Source: Combretum micranthum (lineage: Eukaryota > Streptophyta > Magnoliopsida > Myrtales > Combretaceae). From it: a DNA stretch of 64,000 nucleotides. The stretch spans positions 1 through 64,000 of the forward strand of contig JAMXBD010001402.1 in the NCBI GenBank assembly GCA_024138025.1. The letters run 5' to 3'. The notes under the pieces were generated by a model. The model did not search any database. It saw nothing but the letters and a program-made list of their open reading frames with translations, and was not told the DNA's origin. A program made the translations under genes and the position numbers. Shown one piece after another: positions 10,688-21,560 of the stretch (positions within the stretch are counted from its first letter, which is position 1; the number at the start of each line of letters is the position of its first letter).

Positions 10688-12065
10688 TTCTCCCCTTCTT
10701 GGAAAAGATTCGACCTCGAATCTTGGCATTTAATCTAGATGGAACATCATGTGGAACATGTTGAATCTCCCGAAACTTTTGAGGCGACTTCTTTCTTTTC
10801 TTGGAAGACCAGCAAGGATACAAAAATAAACTCCTTTGACCTTTGGCTTGAACATTTTCATATCTCTCTTGTTGAGCTTCAGCCAAAGTCATTGGAAGCA
10901 GTAAGAATATCCGTCCATCTTTATGAATCTTGTAGGTATTCTTATATCCATCATAGATAACTCGCCTATCGTATTGCCATGGTCTACCCAGCAATATCTG
11001 TGCACAATCCATGGGAGCTACATCACATGTTATTGTATCTTCATAATCTCCTATTGCAAAAGTAACCTGTGCCTGTTTATGAATATGTATCACATCTGGA
11101 GAACTCAACCATCGAAGGCTATATGGCCTTGGCTGTGGAATTACCTGCAGATTCATTCTCTTCACAAAATTTTGTGAAATCACATTAGCACAACTACCCC
11201 CATCCACAACCAATTTACAAATCTTCTCCTGTATCATACATTTGGCTTGGAATAAATTTTCCCTTTGCGTAGGATCTTCCTTGACTTGCAAATTAGAATT
11301 AGCAAATAGGTTAGCCTCCTTAACTGCCACAGATTCAACCTCAGCTACTTGCATTATGGATGAATTAACAACATTGACAGCTTTTTCCACCTTCCCTTCA
11401 ACCTGTGGTATATCTATTACCAATACATCCGTCTGTTCAACCCTCTTCCCTTGGTCAACAACATTCTTCAGATTATCTCCAACACCTTGTGCATCATGTT
11501 TTGTGGGGAAGTTTTCAGGAATAACCTCAACAGCCTTTTCATTTTTCTCAATACTCATGTTATCAACAACTACCTGTTTTGGCTCAACCCTAACCACTTT
11601 TACCTCACCAACCCTTTTAGAATGAGACTTCTCCCTCTGTGATGTCAACCACTTCTGGACCACTCTCTTGACGACACCCATATCATGAACAACTTGATCC
11701 GTACTCATAGGTCGCAAAGTTTTTCTTCCAGAATTTATATGATAGACATCTCTATCAGGATCATACACAGCCTTATTTAAATGTTTCCATGGCTTGCCTA
11801 GGTGTATGTGACAATCATCCATGGGTACAACATCACACAGCACTACATCTTTAAAAGAGCCTAATGAGAAATCAACCCATGCTTGTTTCATTACTCGAAA
11901 TTTCTCATTGTAACGATACAACTTATATGGATATGGATGATCTTCAACTTTTAATCCTAATCTTGCCACCGTATATTCAGAAACCAAATTCTCACATAAA
12001 TTATCAATACGTGCAAGATATCCATGATCCTCAATTTTAACCCTAATATGGAATTTATTCTCCAT
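10680..12065 (-). CDS. Element C internal 1: tandem retropepsin-like protein
   Basis: Uninterrupted minus-strand frame; the ATG at 12065 (MENKFHIRV) gives about 461 residues, and 40 further codons are open upstream. Domain 1 (about residues 5-120) has the layout of the protease in A2 and D: a catalytic-position region ARIDNLCENLV, then VEDHPYPYKL, VVLCDVVPMDDC and LGKPW. Its D-N-L replaces the usual D-S/G-G, so it is probably inactive. After a charged linker, domain 2 (about 265-410) has LVVDGGSCANVIS, PQPRPYSLRWL, CDVAPMDCAQILLGRPW and YDGYKNTYKI, with an intact DGG. The C-terminus is basic (SSKKRKKSPQK), is read through the polypurine tract as SKKGRMM, and stops at the TGA in the 3' LTR. 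No gag or RT. Function unknown; it may be a protease or an RNA/Gag-binding accessory protein. Confidence 0.8.
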   Translation of the reverse strand: MENKFHIRVKIEDHGYLARIDNLCENLVSEYTVARLGLKVEDHPYPYKLYRYNEKFRVMKQAWVDFSLGSFKDVVLCDVVPMDDCHIHLGKPWKHLNKAVYDPDRDVYHINSGRKTLRPMSTDQVVHDMGVVKRVVQKWLTSQREKSHSKRVGEVKVVRVEPKQVVVDNMSIEKNEKAVEVIPENFPTKHDAQGVGDNLKNVVDQGKRVEQTDVLVIDIPQVEGKVEKAVNVVNSSIMQVAEVESVAVKEANLFANSNLQVKEDPTQRENLFQAKCMIQEKICKLVVDGGSCANVISQNFVKRMNLQVIPQPRPYSLRWLSSPDVIHIHKQAQVTFAIGDYEDTITCDVAPMDCAQILLGRPWQYDRRVIYDGYKNTYKIHKDGRIFLLLPMTLAEAQQERYENVQAKGQRSLFLYPCWSSKKRKKSPQKFREIQHVPHDVPSRLNAKIRGRIFSKKGRMM

Positions 12066-12253
12066 TGCCCCAAATTCACAAAAATTCACAACAAACACTA
12101 ATCTTTCAACACAACCAAACAAATTGCGTCGAACAACAACTACGCAACTATCAAAGCAGCAATCACAACCCCCAAATCCAAACAAATACCAATCAAGATG
12201 AAACGGTGACTTACCGAAATGAAGCGTGCCGAACCAAAAGCTCTGATACCAAA
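12066..12253 (-). other. Element C internal 1 leader and PBS
   Basis: The minus strand has the PBS TGGTATCAGAGC (12240-12251) next to the LTR, then a short leader. A strong splice-donor-like G/GTAAGT lies at about 12214. No clear acceptor precedes the ATG at 12065. Confidence 0.7.
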
Positions 12254-12796
12254 TGATAAGCTCCCAAGGGGGTTAACAATTTTTCACAATCTTTTTGGGT
12301 TTTCTGATTTAAAGGAAAACAGAAATAAATGATATGGATGATATTATTAGTCGATAGGTGCCACGACTAACAAAAATCAAACTGGTTTGTGAATGGAATC
12401 ACAAATCGATATAACTCACGATTTGTAAAAACTCTCACGAATTGCTAAAGGAATATAAAAATTCAATCAGCAAGAAGAATAAAGAAAATTATAATTCTCA
12501 ATATTCATAACATGTATTGACAATCCTGTCAATTACAAGAGAGAACTCTCTCACATGAACTCACCAAAATAGAAATCAACTAAAACCTTTTTCTAGTTCT
12601 CATAACCAAGGCTTAATATATAGTCTTTTACATACAAAGAAATTAAAGATATGTAACTGACAAAAATAAATAGCTGACTGTAACTGACAAAGAAATTAAA
12701 GACATGTAACTGACAAAAATAAGTAACTGACTGTAACTGACAAAGAAATTAAAAATGACAATTGACTGATAAATTGGCCTTGATGCGTTCACATCA
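12254..12796 (-). repeat. Element C LTR 2 (middle)
   Basis: 543-bp LTR shared by the two internal regions. It is shorter than the outer LTRs mainly because one of the tandem AACTGACAAAG units is missing. Confidence 0.9.
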
Positions 12797-13646
12797 TTCT
12801 CCCCTTCTTGGAAAAGATTCGACCTAGAATCTTGGCAGTCAAATCGGATGGATCTTCATTTGGAACATGCTGAAGCTCCTGCAACTTTTGGGGTGACTTT
12901 TTTTTTTTTATTATTTGTGATGATCTGCATGGCAACAAAAAAAGCCTTCTCTGACAATTAGTTTTCACATGAACAAACTACTCCTGTAAAACATCAGCCC
13001 TTGTCATTGGAAGCATCTTAAAATACTGGCCATTCTTTTCTATTGTATAAGTGTTCCTGTAACCATCATATATGACTCGGCGGTCATATTGCCAAGGCCT
13101 ACCAAGAAGCACATGTGTGGTATCCATAAGAGTAACATCACACAACACAGTATCACAATACTTTCCTATGGATATAGGAACCTTTGCTTGCTGGTGAATA
13201 TGCAGGACGTTATTCGCATTTAACCATCTTAACCCATAAGGCTTAGGATGTGGAATCACTGGAAGTTGCATCTTCTTTACAAACTCCTGTGGAACTACAT
13301 TAGCACAACTGCCACTGTCAACATTTAATTTACAAGTCTTACCCTGAATTAAGCATCTGGTATGAAACAAATTCTCCCTTTGCCCTAGGTCTTCTTTAAC
13401 CTGTAAACAATTATCAACATGTGCAATTACCTCTTTTTCCTTCTCAGCCTTAACTATTAATACCTGCTCTACATATGGTTGTTCAATCGTATCATCATCC
13501 TCCATTCCTTCTAACTCAGCAACATCTGAATTAGGCTTCACCTCAATAACTTCCACCTCTTTCACTATATTCAAGTTATCATCACTCACCACCTCAACCT
13601 TTTTCTCATAAGCAGATTTTCTAGGTTCAACCCAAACCACATGCAA
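12797..13646 (-). pseudogene. Element C internal 2: single retropepsin-like protein
   Basis: The minus-strand frame 13646-12978 (222 codons) has an acidic/charged linker and then a protease domain: QRENLFHTRCLIQGKTC, LNVDSGSCANVVPQEF with catalytic DSG, HPKPYGLRWL, VLCDVTLMDTTHVLLGRPW and YDGYRNTYTI. Beyond the stop near 12978 the sequence still resembles internal 1 (SPQKLQELQHVP, then GRIFSKKGRMM into the polypurine tract), so that stop looks like a later mutation. No first protease domain, gag or RT is visible. Confidence 0.75.
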
Positions 13647-13725
13647 CTCTTTCTTCTCCTCCTTCTGCTGATTTAAATTCTTTTCATAACTTTTAAAGAA
13701 ACGCTCAAAATCCTTTTCAAGTTTA

Positions 13726-14082
13726 TTAATGCTTGTCTAATTTCACCAAATAACAAATTTTGTAATCTGAAGTACCATCATGATATTTTCGAGATCGTTT
13801 TTCTGGGTAATTTAGATCATTTTGTTTATAAGATTGCTCCTTTCGATAATACAAATCTTCATGAGTACGTCTATGAGATCGCTCACTTCGATAATTCAAA
13901 TTATCTTCAACATGCCTTGAACGACCTTTATGAAAATCCTTTCTTTGATGTTGAATCTCATCCTTATAATAACTTTCAGGACGACTGAATCTCAACATGA
14001 TTTTAGACAACACAAGCAATTCAATAACAAATCCAAGCACCCTAATTCTCCAAATTCTCCAAATCCCACAATTCAACAACAA
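13726..14082 (-). pseudogene. Element C internal 2: basic N-terminal region
   Basis: 118-codon minus-strand frame rich in Arg, His, Lys and Tyr, with a repeating pattern around YRSERSHRRTHEDLYYRKEQ. It probably belongs upstream of the protease frame, because another frame bridges the gap (ALINLEKDFERFFKSYEK) after a likely frameshift near 13745. A nucleic-acid-binding role is a guess from the charge; I recognise no family. The hydrophobic start MLLNCGIWRIWRIRV may be leader sequence. Confidence 0.45.
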
Positions 14083-14190
14083 CAGAAATTTCGCAGCACA
14101 ATCACAACCCCCAAATTTCCAGATCTAACAAGAAAAGTTCAACGATCTTACCAATTTGAAGCGCGTCGCACCAAAAGCTCTGATACCAAA
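14083..14190 (-). other. Element C internal 2 leader and PBS
   Basis: PBS TGGTATCAGAGC on the minus strand (14177-14188), adjacent to the outer LTR, followed by a donor-like TTG/GTAAGA at about 14151. Confidence 0.7.
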
Positions 14191-14756
14191 TGATAAGAAC
14201 CCAAGGGATTAACAATTTTTCACAATCTTTTTGAGTTTTCTGATTTTAAAGGAAAACAGAAATAAATGATATGGATGATATTATTAGTCGATAGGTGCCA
14301 CGACTAACAAAAATCAAACTGGTTTGTGAATGGAATCACAAATCGATATAACTCACGATTTGTAAAAACTCTCACGAATTGCTAAAGGAATATAAAAATT
14401 CAATCAACAAGAAGAATAAAGAAAATTATAATTCTCAATATTCATAACATATATTGACAATCCTGTCAATTACAAGAGAGAACTCTCTCACATGAACTCA
14501 CCAAAATAGAAATCAACTAAAACCTTCCTAATTCTCATAACCAAGGCTTAATATATAGTCTTTACATACAAAGAAATTAAAGATATGTAACTGACAAAAT
14601 AAATAGCTGACTGTAACTGACAAAGAAATTAAAGACATATAGCTGACAAAGAAATTAAAGACATGTAACTGACAAAAATAAGTAACTAACTGTAACTGAC
14701 AAAGAAATTAAAAATGACAATTAACTGATAAATTGGTCTTGATGCGTTCACATCAA
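14191..14756 (-). repeat. Element C LTR 3 (5' outer)
   Basis: 566-bp LTR matching LTR 1 with few differences. The TATA-like element and tandem AACTGACAAAG units are retained. Its right end is followed by the AATAG target duplication. Confidence 0.9.
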
Positions 14757-15175
14757 ATAGGTTTGTCTTAGTGTTTGATCTAAATAGATAGAACAAGGTC
14801 AGCCCTATCTCCGAAACACTCCACAAAGAAGGCGATCAAGATCTCCTTTGAATGTTCCTTTAGCATGTATTCTAAATTAAGAACACAAAGAATTCAAGCA
14901 AAAGCTTTGATTTTTCATTCAACAATAATCTATCTTGTACAAGGACCCAAATAGGGTTTATATAACTTAAACAATGAAAACAAAACGTCAAAACAATGAA
15001 TTCAATACGTCCTAAATGTTGGCTGACGGCCAATCAAAGATGGCAGGCGGCCATAAGCATTCTGGAGCAAAATAGTAAAGTTCGAAAAATTGGCCAGGGG
15101 AGTCATGGCCGGCGGCCATGGGAGAATGGCTGGCGGCCATTCTTGCTTCTTTGCACAAATCAGCTTTCCTTGGCT

Positions 15176-16839
15176 CTATTTGAAGTATACTTGCTCCATC
15201 CTTGTTCCAAAGCCTTGATAACCTTGTGATTCATCCTTGGCATGCTCTAATAAGCCTTGGAAGTGATTATTGTAGGCTTGTTGAATCTTCTTAGCTCTAG
15301 CTCTTGTGATTGGTCCTTGAGGAAAACTTATTGGACTTGAATTTCTTTGAGTTTCCATGGTTGCCACTTGGTCTTCATGTTGATTCGGATCTAAACTTTG
15401 GACCGTTGGCTCTTCTGTAACATTCCCCCTCTCCTCAAAAGGATTCGTCCTCGAATCAAAAGCATCACCTACATCAAAAGGACTAAGATCAGCAACATTA
15501 AAGGTTGCACTAACATTATACTCACCTGGTAAGTCCACTTTATAGGCATTGTCATTGATCCTTTCAAGTATTTGAAATGGACCATCTCCTCTTGGATTCA
15601 ACTTGGACTTTCGTTGTATTGGAAACCGCTCCTTGCGAAAATGAACCCAAACCCAATCTCCGGGTTGAAAAATCATAGGTCTCCTTCCTTTGTTCACCCT
15701 TGAAGCTACCTTGGCATTTTGTTGCTCAATTCGGTCCTTCACCTGTTTATGTAGCTTCCTCAAAATCTGCCTTAGATTCAGCATCAAAACTAACAAACTT
15801 GTTAGGCGGTAATGGCAATAAATCAATAGGAGATAGTGGATTAAAACCATAAACAATCTCAAATGGAGAACAATGAGTAGTGCTATGAATAGCCCTATTA
15901 TATGCAAACTCCACAAAAGGTAGGCAATCCTCCCAAGTCCTAATGTTTTTCTCTATTATTGCCCTCAACAATTGAATCAAAGTGCGATTTACCACCTCCG
16001 TTTGTCCATCCGTTTGTGGGTGACAGGTAGTTGAAAACATGAGCTTAGTCCCCAACTTTCCCCACAAAACTCTCCAGAAATGACTCAAAAATTTTACATC
16101 CCTATCACTAACAATGCTTTTAGGTATGCCATGCAAACGCACTACCTCTCTAAAGAACAAATCAGCAATGAATGTAGCATCATCAGTTTTATGACATGGA
16201 ATAAAATGAGCCATTTTACTAAACCTATCAACCACCACAAAAATACTATCATGTCCTTTCCTAGTCCTAGGCAATCCTAGTACAAAATCCATAGACACAG
16301 CAGTCCAAGGTTCATCAGGAACAGGTAATGGTGTATATAATCCATGTGGTTGTAGTTTAGACTTAGCCTCCTTACATGTAATGCAATGTTGACAAATTTT
16401 ATGCACATCATGTCTCATGCCAGGCCAGAAAAATGTTCATGCAGCATAGCATAGGTCTTATCTACCCCGAAATGCCCCATTAAGCCCCCTCCATGTGCTT
16501 CCTTAACCAACAATTCTCTAATCGATCCTTTAGGAATGCACAATTTATTCTTTTTAAACAAGAATCCATTGGACAAAATAATCATTTATTCCAGTCCCAT
16601 CAACACAAGCATTAAAAATTCCAGAAAAATCAACATGTTGGATACAAATCTTTTACTAACTCAAAACCTAGTAAAGAAGTACTAAGAGAGTTAAGTAAAG
16701 CATACCTCCTGGAAAGTGCATCAGCAACAATATTTTCCTTACCTTGCTTGTATTTGATCACATATGGGAATGTCTCAATGAATTCCACCCATTTGGCATG
16801 CCTCCGGTTCAGCTTATCTTGACCTTTCAGATGTTTCAA
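15176..16839 (-). pseudogene. A2 RNase H tail and integrase
   Basis: Broken minus-strand frames. RNase H end ([28 protein letters not shown]) is at 16630-16839. A disrupted stretch follows that still encodes the zinc-finger region ([10 protein letters not shown]). The integrase core lies at about 15747-16418 ([44 protein letters not shown]). The C-terminal part ([38 protein letters not shown]) extends into the 3' LTR at 15422, giving the [13 protein letters not shown] tail. Frameshifts near 15770, 16430 and 16620 separate the parts. Confidence 0.85.
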
Positions 16840-18167
16840 GCTTTCATGTCAGTATGTATGACAAACTCCTTAGGCCAAAGGTAGTGTTGCCATGTTTGTA
16901 AGGCTCGAACTAAGGCATACAACTCCTTATCATATGTTGGATACTTCAATGCTGCTCCACTCAACTTTTCACTAAAGTACATTAGTGGCCTGTGGTCCTG
17001 CATTAAAACAGCTCCAATTCCTATGCCACTAGCATCACATTCAATCTCAAAAGTTTTGTCAAAATCAGGTAAAGCAAGCAATGGTGCATTACACAATTTT
17101 TCTTTAAGTTCATTAAAGGCATGTTCTTGTGTATCCCCAAGTAAATCCAACATTCTTTTTAACAAGCTCATTCAATGGTGCAGCAATAGTACTAAAATCC
17201 TTGATGAATCTTCAAATCCAGCAAGTCCATGAAAACTCCGCACCTCACTAGCTGTCTTAGGTCTAGGCCACTCCTTAATGGCTCTAACCTTCTCTTCATC
17301 AACCTCCACTCCATGACTAGACACAACAAAACCAAGAAAATTAACCTTATCCATGCAAAAACTACACTTCTTAAGGTTTGCAAATAATTTTCCTCCCTTA
17401 GTTTTGCCAAAACCAGTTTACATGCACAACATGATCATTCAAAGACTTAGAGTAAATCAAAATATCATCAAAATACACCACAACAAATTTACCTAAGTAT
17501 TCACGCAGCACATGATTCATCAAACGCATAAAAGTACTAGGTGCATTTGTAAGACCAAAAGGCATAACAAGCCATTCATACAAACCATATTTAGTCTTAA
17601 ATGCAGTTTTCCATTCATCTCCTACTTGCATGCGTATTTGATAGTATCCTGATTTCAAATCAATCTTTGTAAACAAACATGAACCATACAATTCATCTAA
17701 CATATCATCTAACCTAGGGATAGGATGACGATACTTTACAGTGATTTTATTGATGGCCCTGCAGTCTACACACATTCTCCAAGTCCCGTCCTTCTTAGGT
17801 ACTAAATTACAGGAACCGAACAAGGACTTAAGCTCTCCCTCACATACCCCTTCTCCAGCAACTCCTCAACCTGCTTTTGAATCTCCTTTGCCTCACTAGG
17901 ATTAGTCCTATAGGCAGGTCGGTTGGGTATGGTAGCTCCAGGAATGAAGTCAATCTTATGCTCTATGCCCCTCACTGGTGGAAGTCCACTAGGCATCTCT
18001 TCTGGAAACACATCTTCAAATTCCTGCAACAAATCAGAAAACACACTAGGCAAGGATGGGTTAATATCATTAGTGGCCAAACAAGCCCCTTTGTACAAAA
18101 GTACAAATATAGGCCTACTGGCTTTCAACGCATGCCTAACCTCACTTGTCCTAGCAATCAAACTCAC
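16836..18167 (-). pseudogene. A2 reverse transcriptase and start of RNase H
   Basis: Several overlapping minus-strand frames give the RT order: [64 protein letters not shown], catalytic [19 protein letters not shown] and [10 protein letters not shown]. RNase H begins with [16 protein letters not shown]. Frameshifts or small deletions occur near 17820, 17400, 17200 and 16840, where HTDHES is lost. Non-functional. Confidence 0.87.
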
Positions 18168-18730
18168 ACTCTTATTATTTTGCTCTCTAGGCCGTTCTTT
18201 ATTTTGCTTTTCACTCCTCTCTTTTCTTTCTCTCTCACCTTCAACGCTCTTTTGTTTGCACTCTTATTTTTCTCTCCTCAAGAATGCTTTTTCTCTCTTC
18301 ACGCTCTTTTCTTTCGGCCTCCTCTCTTATCAATTTACATTGATCTTCATACACTTCTTTAGAGGATAGTGGTGACAAAGTGGTTTTTCTTCCATCTTTG
18401 GTAAAAGTATATCTATTTAAGTAACCATCATGCATTGTTTTCCTATCAAATTGCCAAGGTCTACCTAATAAGATATCTCCAGCATGCATAGGAACAACAT
18501 CACATAACACTTCATCATGATATTTACCAATGGAAAAAGAAATTAAAGCTTGCCTATTTACCTTCACCTCGCCACAGTCGCTGAGCCACTGAAGCTTGTA
18601 TGGTCTAGGATGTGAAACTAGGCAATCCCAATCGAGTAATTAGAAGTGTACTCACCACATTTGTACAACTACCTCCATCAATAATCACACTGCATGCCCT
18701 CCCTTGCACATGGCATCGAGTATGGAATAA
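18168..18730 (-). pseudogene. A2 protease
   Basis: Retropepsin-like domain on the minus strand: RENLFHTRCHVQG, catalytic VIIDGGSCTNVVS, then after a frameshift near 18600 PYKLQWLSDCGEVKV, VLCDVVPMHAGDILLGRPW and DGYLNRYTFTKDGRK. A lysine/glutamate-rich linker to RT follows. It would process the polyprotein. Confidence 0.83.
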
Positions 18731-20068
18731 ATTCTCTCGCTGCTCCTCATGACATTCCTCCTTCAGCTGTGTGTTAAGTGCACGCCTGGTAACAAAAATA
18801 TCACCCGTCACTGGCTCCTCAACACTTCCCTCATCACTACAATCTTCCAATTCGGGCATGTTGTCATCTCCATTGTCACCATCATCTCCCTCATCATCAG
18901 TGACAACTTCACCATTTCTAACCACCATAGTCCTCCTATTAGGACATTCCCTACTAATGTGTCCAACACCCTGACACTTCCAACATTTGATATCTCTATT
19001 CCTTCCCTTCTGATCAACGATTTTGGGCTTCTCAGATGAATCCCCACTAGGCTTACCTTTTGCTACATCCACTGTAGGCTTAGTTCCACTTTTATATTCA
19101 GATTTCCATATCCTTTCCAAGAATTATTATAACTGGAAGAAGATTTGGAAACATACCTGGTTGAACCTTTGCCTTGGAGTTGCTTCTCAATTTTAATAGC
19201 AAGATGTACTATTTCCTCCAATTCTTCATAATGTAGCAAATCACTTTGTCGGCAATCTCTTTGTTCAAACCACCCAAGAAACGTGCCATGGTGGTCTCCT
19301 CATCTTCTACTAAATCAGCCCTAGTCAAAATCATCTCCATCTCCTTGTAGTAGTCCTCCACACTCCTACTACCTTGCTTCAACAATTGTAACCTTTGAAT
19401 CAATTCCCTTTGAAAATATTTGGGAACAAATCTCTTTCTCATGACGGCCTTCAAATCGGTCCAATTGTCAATAGGATACTCAGATTCCTCCTCCTGCTAG
19501 TCACCAATTGATCCCACCAAGAAATAGCATAATCCTGAAACTGAGTTACAACCAACTTCACCTTTTTCTCTTCACTATACTGGTGACAATCAAAGATCAG
19601 ATCAACTCTTTTCTCCCATTGCAAATAAGCTTCTGGATCGGACTTGCCCTGAAATATAGGAAGTTTCAATTTAATATTACCCAAATCTCTATCTACATAG
19701 TCTTCATTCCACCTATTTCGACCAGTAATATAACCTTCCTGCATTCGGCCTCTTCCTACACCTCTACCACCTCTTCCTCTTCTATTGGCTATCATGGTGG
19801 CACTATCCTCAAATTCTTCCTCCACATAATCATTAATATCCCCAACTTCATCTACCTGGGGCGAGGAAATTCTAACTCCTTTTACTCCACTAGAACTCGG
19901 CTCCTTTTTCTCTACAACCTGTAGCCTCAAATTAATATTTTCTATAGACTCCTTCATATCCAGTAACATTTCAGTCAAGCGTCTATATTCCGAAGCCCTA
20001 GCATCTTGCATCAAACCCCCTTCTCTTCCTCCATCATCCTTACCAACATCAATACCCTTTCCTGACAT
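18731..20068 (-). pseudogene. A2 gag
   Basis: Starts at the ATG at 20068 (MSGKGIDV). N-terminal helix LMQDARASEYRRLTEMLLD, a Gly/Arg-rich stretch RGRGGRGVGRGR, and the capsid domain (KLPIFQGKSDPEAYLQWEKRV, YAISWWDQLVTSRRR). After a frameshift near 19455 come MKAVMRKRFVPKYFQREL, GSRSVEDYYKEMEMI and a second break near 19200. The zinc knuckle CWKCQGVGHISRECP is at about 18940-18990. Gag packages RNA in the particle. Confidence 0.85.
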
Positions 20069-20653
20069 TATTTCCTGCAAAAATCAACACACGTTAAAAA
20101 AAAAAATTTCCTCACAAACGCTCCCTTTCGTGTTTGCACTCTATTAGATGGAGTTGTCCACTCGTGTTTTCTCAGGAATAAGATATATCACTCGGGTATT
20201 CCTCACACCTCTCAAGCTTGTTTTCTTTCGCGTTCTTAATTGAATCACACTTTTAGAACGATTCCAAGAAATTCAGATCTGAGATAATATGAGTGTCACA
20301 AAAAGAATCCTTTTCTTTCCCTCTCTCTCTCTTTTTTTTTTATATATATCAATTTTCGAATTTTTTTTTATCAACTCAAATCACAAATTCAAAGATTTCG
20401 AAACCCTAACTTGTGTTTCCCTATAGATCTGGACCGATGACACTCAAAAGATCAAAAGGACGAATCTTTTATGATGTATAACAAGATAAAGGTATGAACT
20501 TTTTGTTCTCACAAGAATCAAGATGTGAGCTTTATGATCTAAAGGAATAAAGATGCAATTTTTGATTGATTTTCGAATTTAAATTCAAAGAAAACAAAAG
20601 ATAGATGAAAAGAAAGATATAACCTGATCTAGAGCCAAAGCTCTGATACCAAA
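20069..20653 (-). other. A2 leader and PBS
   Basis: PBS complementary to tRNA-Met at 20640-20651 (minus). A possible 5'-leader intron runs from a donor CAG/GTT at 20623 to an acceptor TGCAG at about 20075, just before gag. The leader is pyrimidine-rich in plus reading near 20320-20370. Confidence 0.7.
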
Positions 20654-21455
20654 TGATGCGAGAACCTTCGCAATCACGCGTGAGAACCCTTTTGGATATT
20701 ATGAACCCCCAGCACAGTAATACGAAAACCCACGAATTCTATCGGTAATCAATCCCTAAGATGGATTAGAAATAGGTTTGTCTTAGTGTTTGATCTAAAT
20801 AGATAGAACAAGGTCAGCCCTATCTCCGAAACACTCCACAAAGAAGGCGATCAAACTCCTTTGAATGTTCCTATAGCATGTATTCTAAATCAAGAACACA
20901 AAGATTTCAAGCAAAAGCTTTGGTTTTTCATTCAACAATAATCTATCTTGTACAAGGACCCAAATAGGGTTTATATAACTCAAACAATGAAAACAAAACG
21001 TCAAAACAATGAATTCAATACGTCCTAAATGTTGGCTGGCGGCCAATCAAAGATGGCAGGCGGCCATGAGCATTCTGGAGCAAAATTGTAAAGTTCGAAA
21101 AATTGGCCAGGGAGTCATGGCCGGCGGCCATGGGAGAATGGCTGGCGGCCATTCTTGCTTCTCTGCACAAATCAGCTTTCCTTGGCTCTATTTGATGATT
21201 ACTTGAAAAATATTGAAGTATACTTGGTCCATCCTTGTTCCAAAGCCTTGATAACCTTGTGATTCATCCTTGGCATGCTCTAATAAGCCTTGGAAGTGAT
21301 TATTGTAGGCTTGTTGAATCTTCTTAGCTCTAGCTCTTGTGATTGGTCCTTGAGGAAAACTTATTGGACTTGAATTTCTTGGAGTTTCCATGGTTGCCAC
21401 TTGGTCTTCATGTTGATTCGGATCTAAACTTTGGACCGTTGGCTCTTCTGTAACA
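20654..21455 (-). repeat. A2 5' LTR
   Basis: 802-bp LTR, TGATGCGAGAACC...CTTCTGTAACA in plus reading, followed by the CAATT target duplication. Contains the GGCCGCC cluster (about 21035-21150) and an open minus-strand frame with [13 protein letters not shown] (about 21300-21350). Confidence 0.92.
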
Positions 21456-21460
21456 CAATT

Positions 21461-21560
21461 GGTATTCTTATACGCCTTGCGAATCCAGTATTTATGAAAG
21501 AATGCGTTGCTCCCGTGTCAAATAAAGCATACGCAGTCTGATCCCCTACTTGAATGGATC
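21461..21560 (-). pseudogene. Element B protease, catalytic half
   Basis: Minus-strand frame with GSIQVGDQTAYALFDTGATH; the catalytic D-T-G is at 21511-21519, followed by SFINTGFARRIRIPIG. It joins the downstream protease half (8703-9171) in frame if A2 and the solo LTR are ignored. Upstream it is separated from gag by the intron-like stretch 21561-21672, and it lacks any start codon suited to independent translation. Confidence 0.86.

Larger units (their letters stand above)
10117..14761 (-). mobile_element. Element C: three-LTR array of protease-only non-autonomous elements
   Basis: LTR, internal 1, LTR, internal 2, LTR, all minus strand, with a single flanking duplication AATAG (10117-10121 and 14757-14761). 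LTRs are 10122-10687, 12254-12796 and 14191-14756. Each internal region starts at a tRNA-Met PBS and ends at the same polypurine tract (minus AAGAAGGGGAGAA). Neither encodes gag, RT, RNase H or integrase; both encode retropepsin-like protease domains. Movement would need proteins from a partner (inference). The array may come from recombination between two related insertions through an LTR. Confidence 0.88.
10000..15422 (-). repeat. A2 3' LTR, split by element C
   Basis: The two parts 10000-10121 and 14757-15422 together match the 5' LTR at 20654-21455. AATAG is duplicated at 10117-10121 and 14757-14761 as C's target site. The right part carries the GGCCGCC block and the frame encoding the pol C-terminus. 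Confidence 0.9.
9995..21460 (-). mobile_element. A2: CRM-like retrotransposon, full-length but decayed, with nested C
   Basis: Minus-strand element bounded by LTRs 10000-15422 (3', interrupted by C at 10122-14756) and 20654-21455 (5'), with target duplication CAATT at 9995-9999 and 21456-21460. Internal order is PBS, leader, gag, protease, RT, RNase H, integrase and polypurine tract. The RT and integrase motifs ([37 protein letters not shown]) resemble plant CRM chromoviruses (recalled family knowledge). There is no canonical chromodomain. Several frameshifts and stops inactivate it. Confidence 0.92.

Noticed and set aside
17877..18369. Two long plus-strand ORFs (161 and 148 codons) opposite A2 RT and protease
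   Set aside because: They are antisense shadows of conserved RT and protease codons; motifs are clear on the minus strand only.
18749..19039. Plus-strand ORFs opposite the A2 zinc knuckle
   Set aside because: Antisense shadow of the gag zinc-knuckle region.
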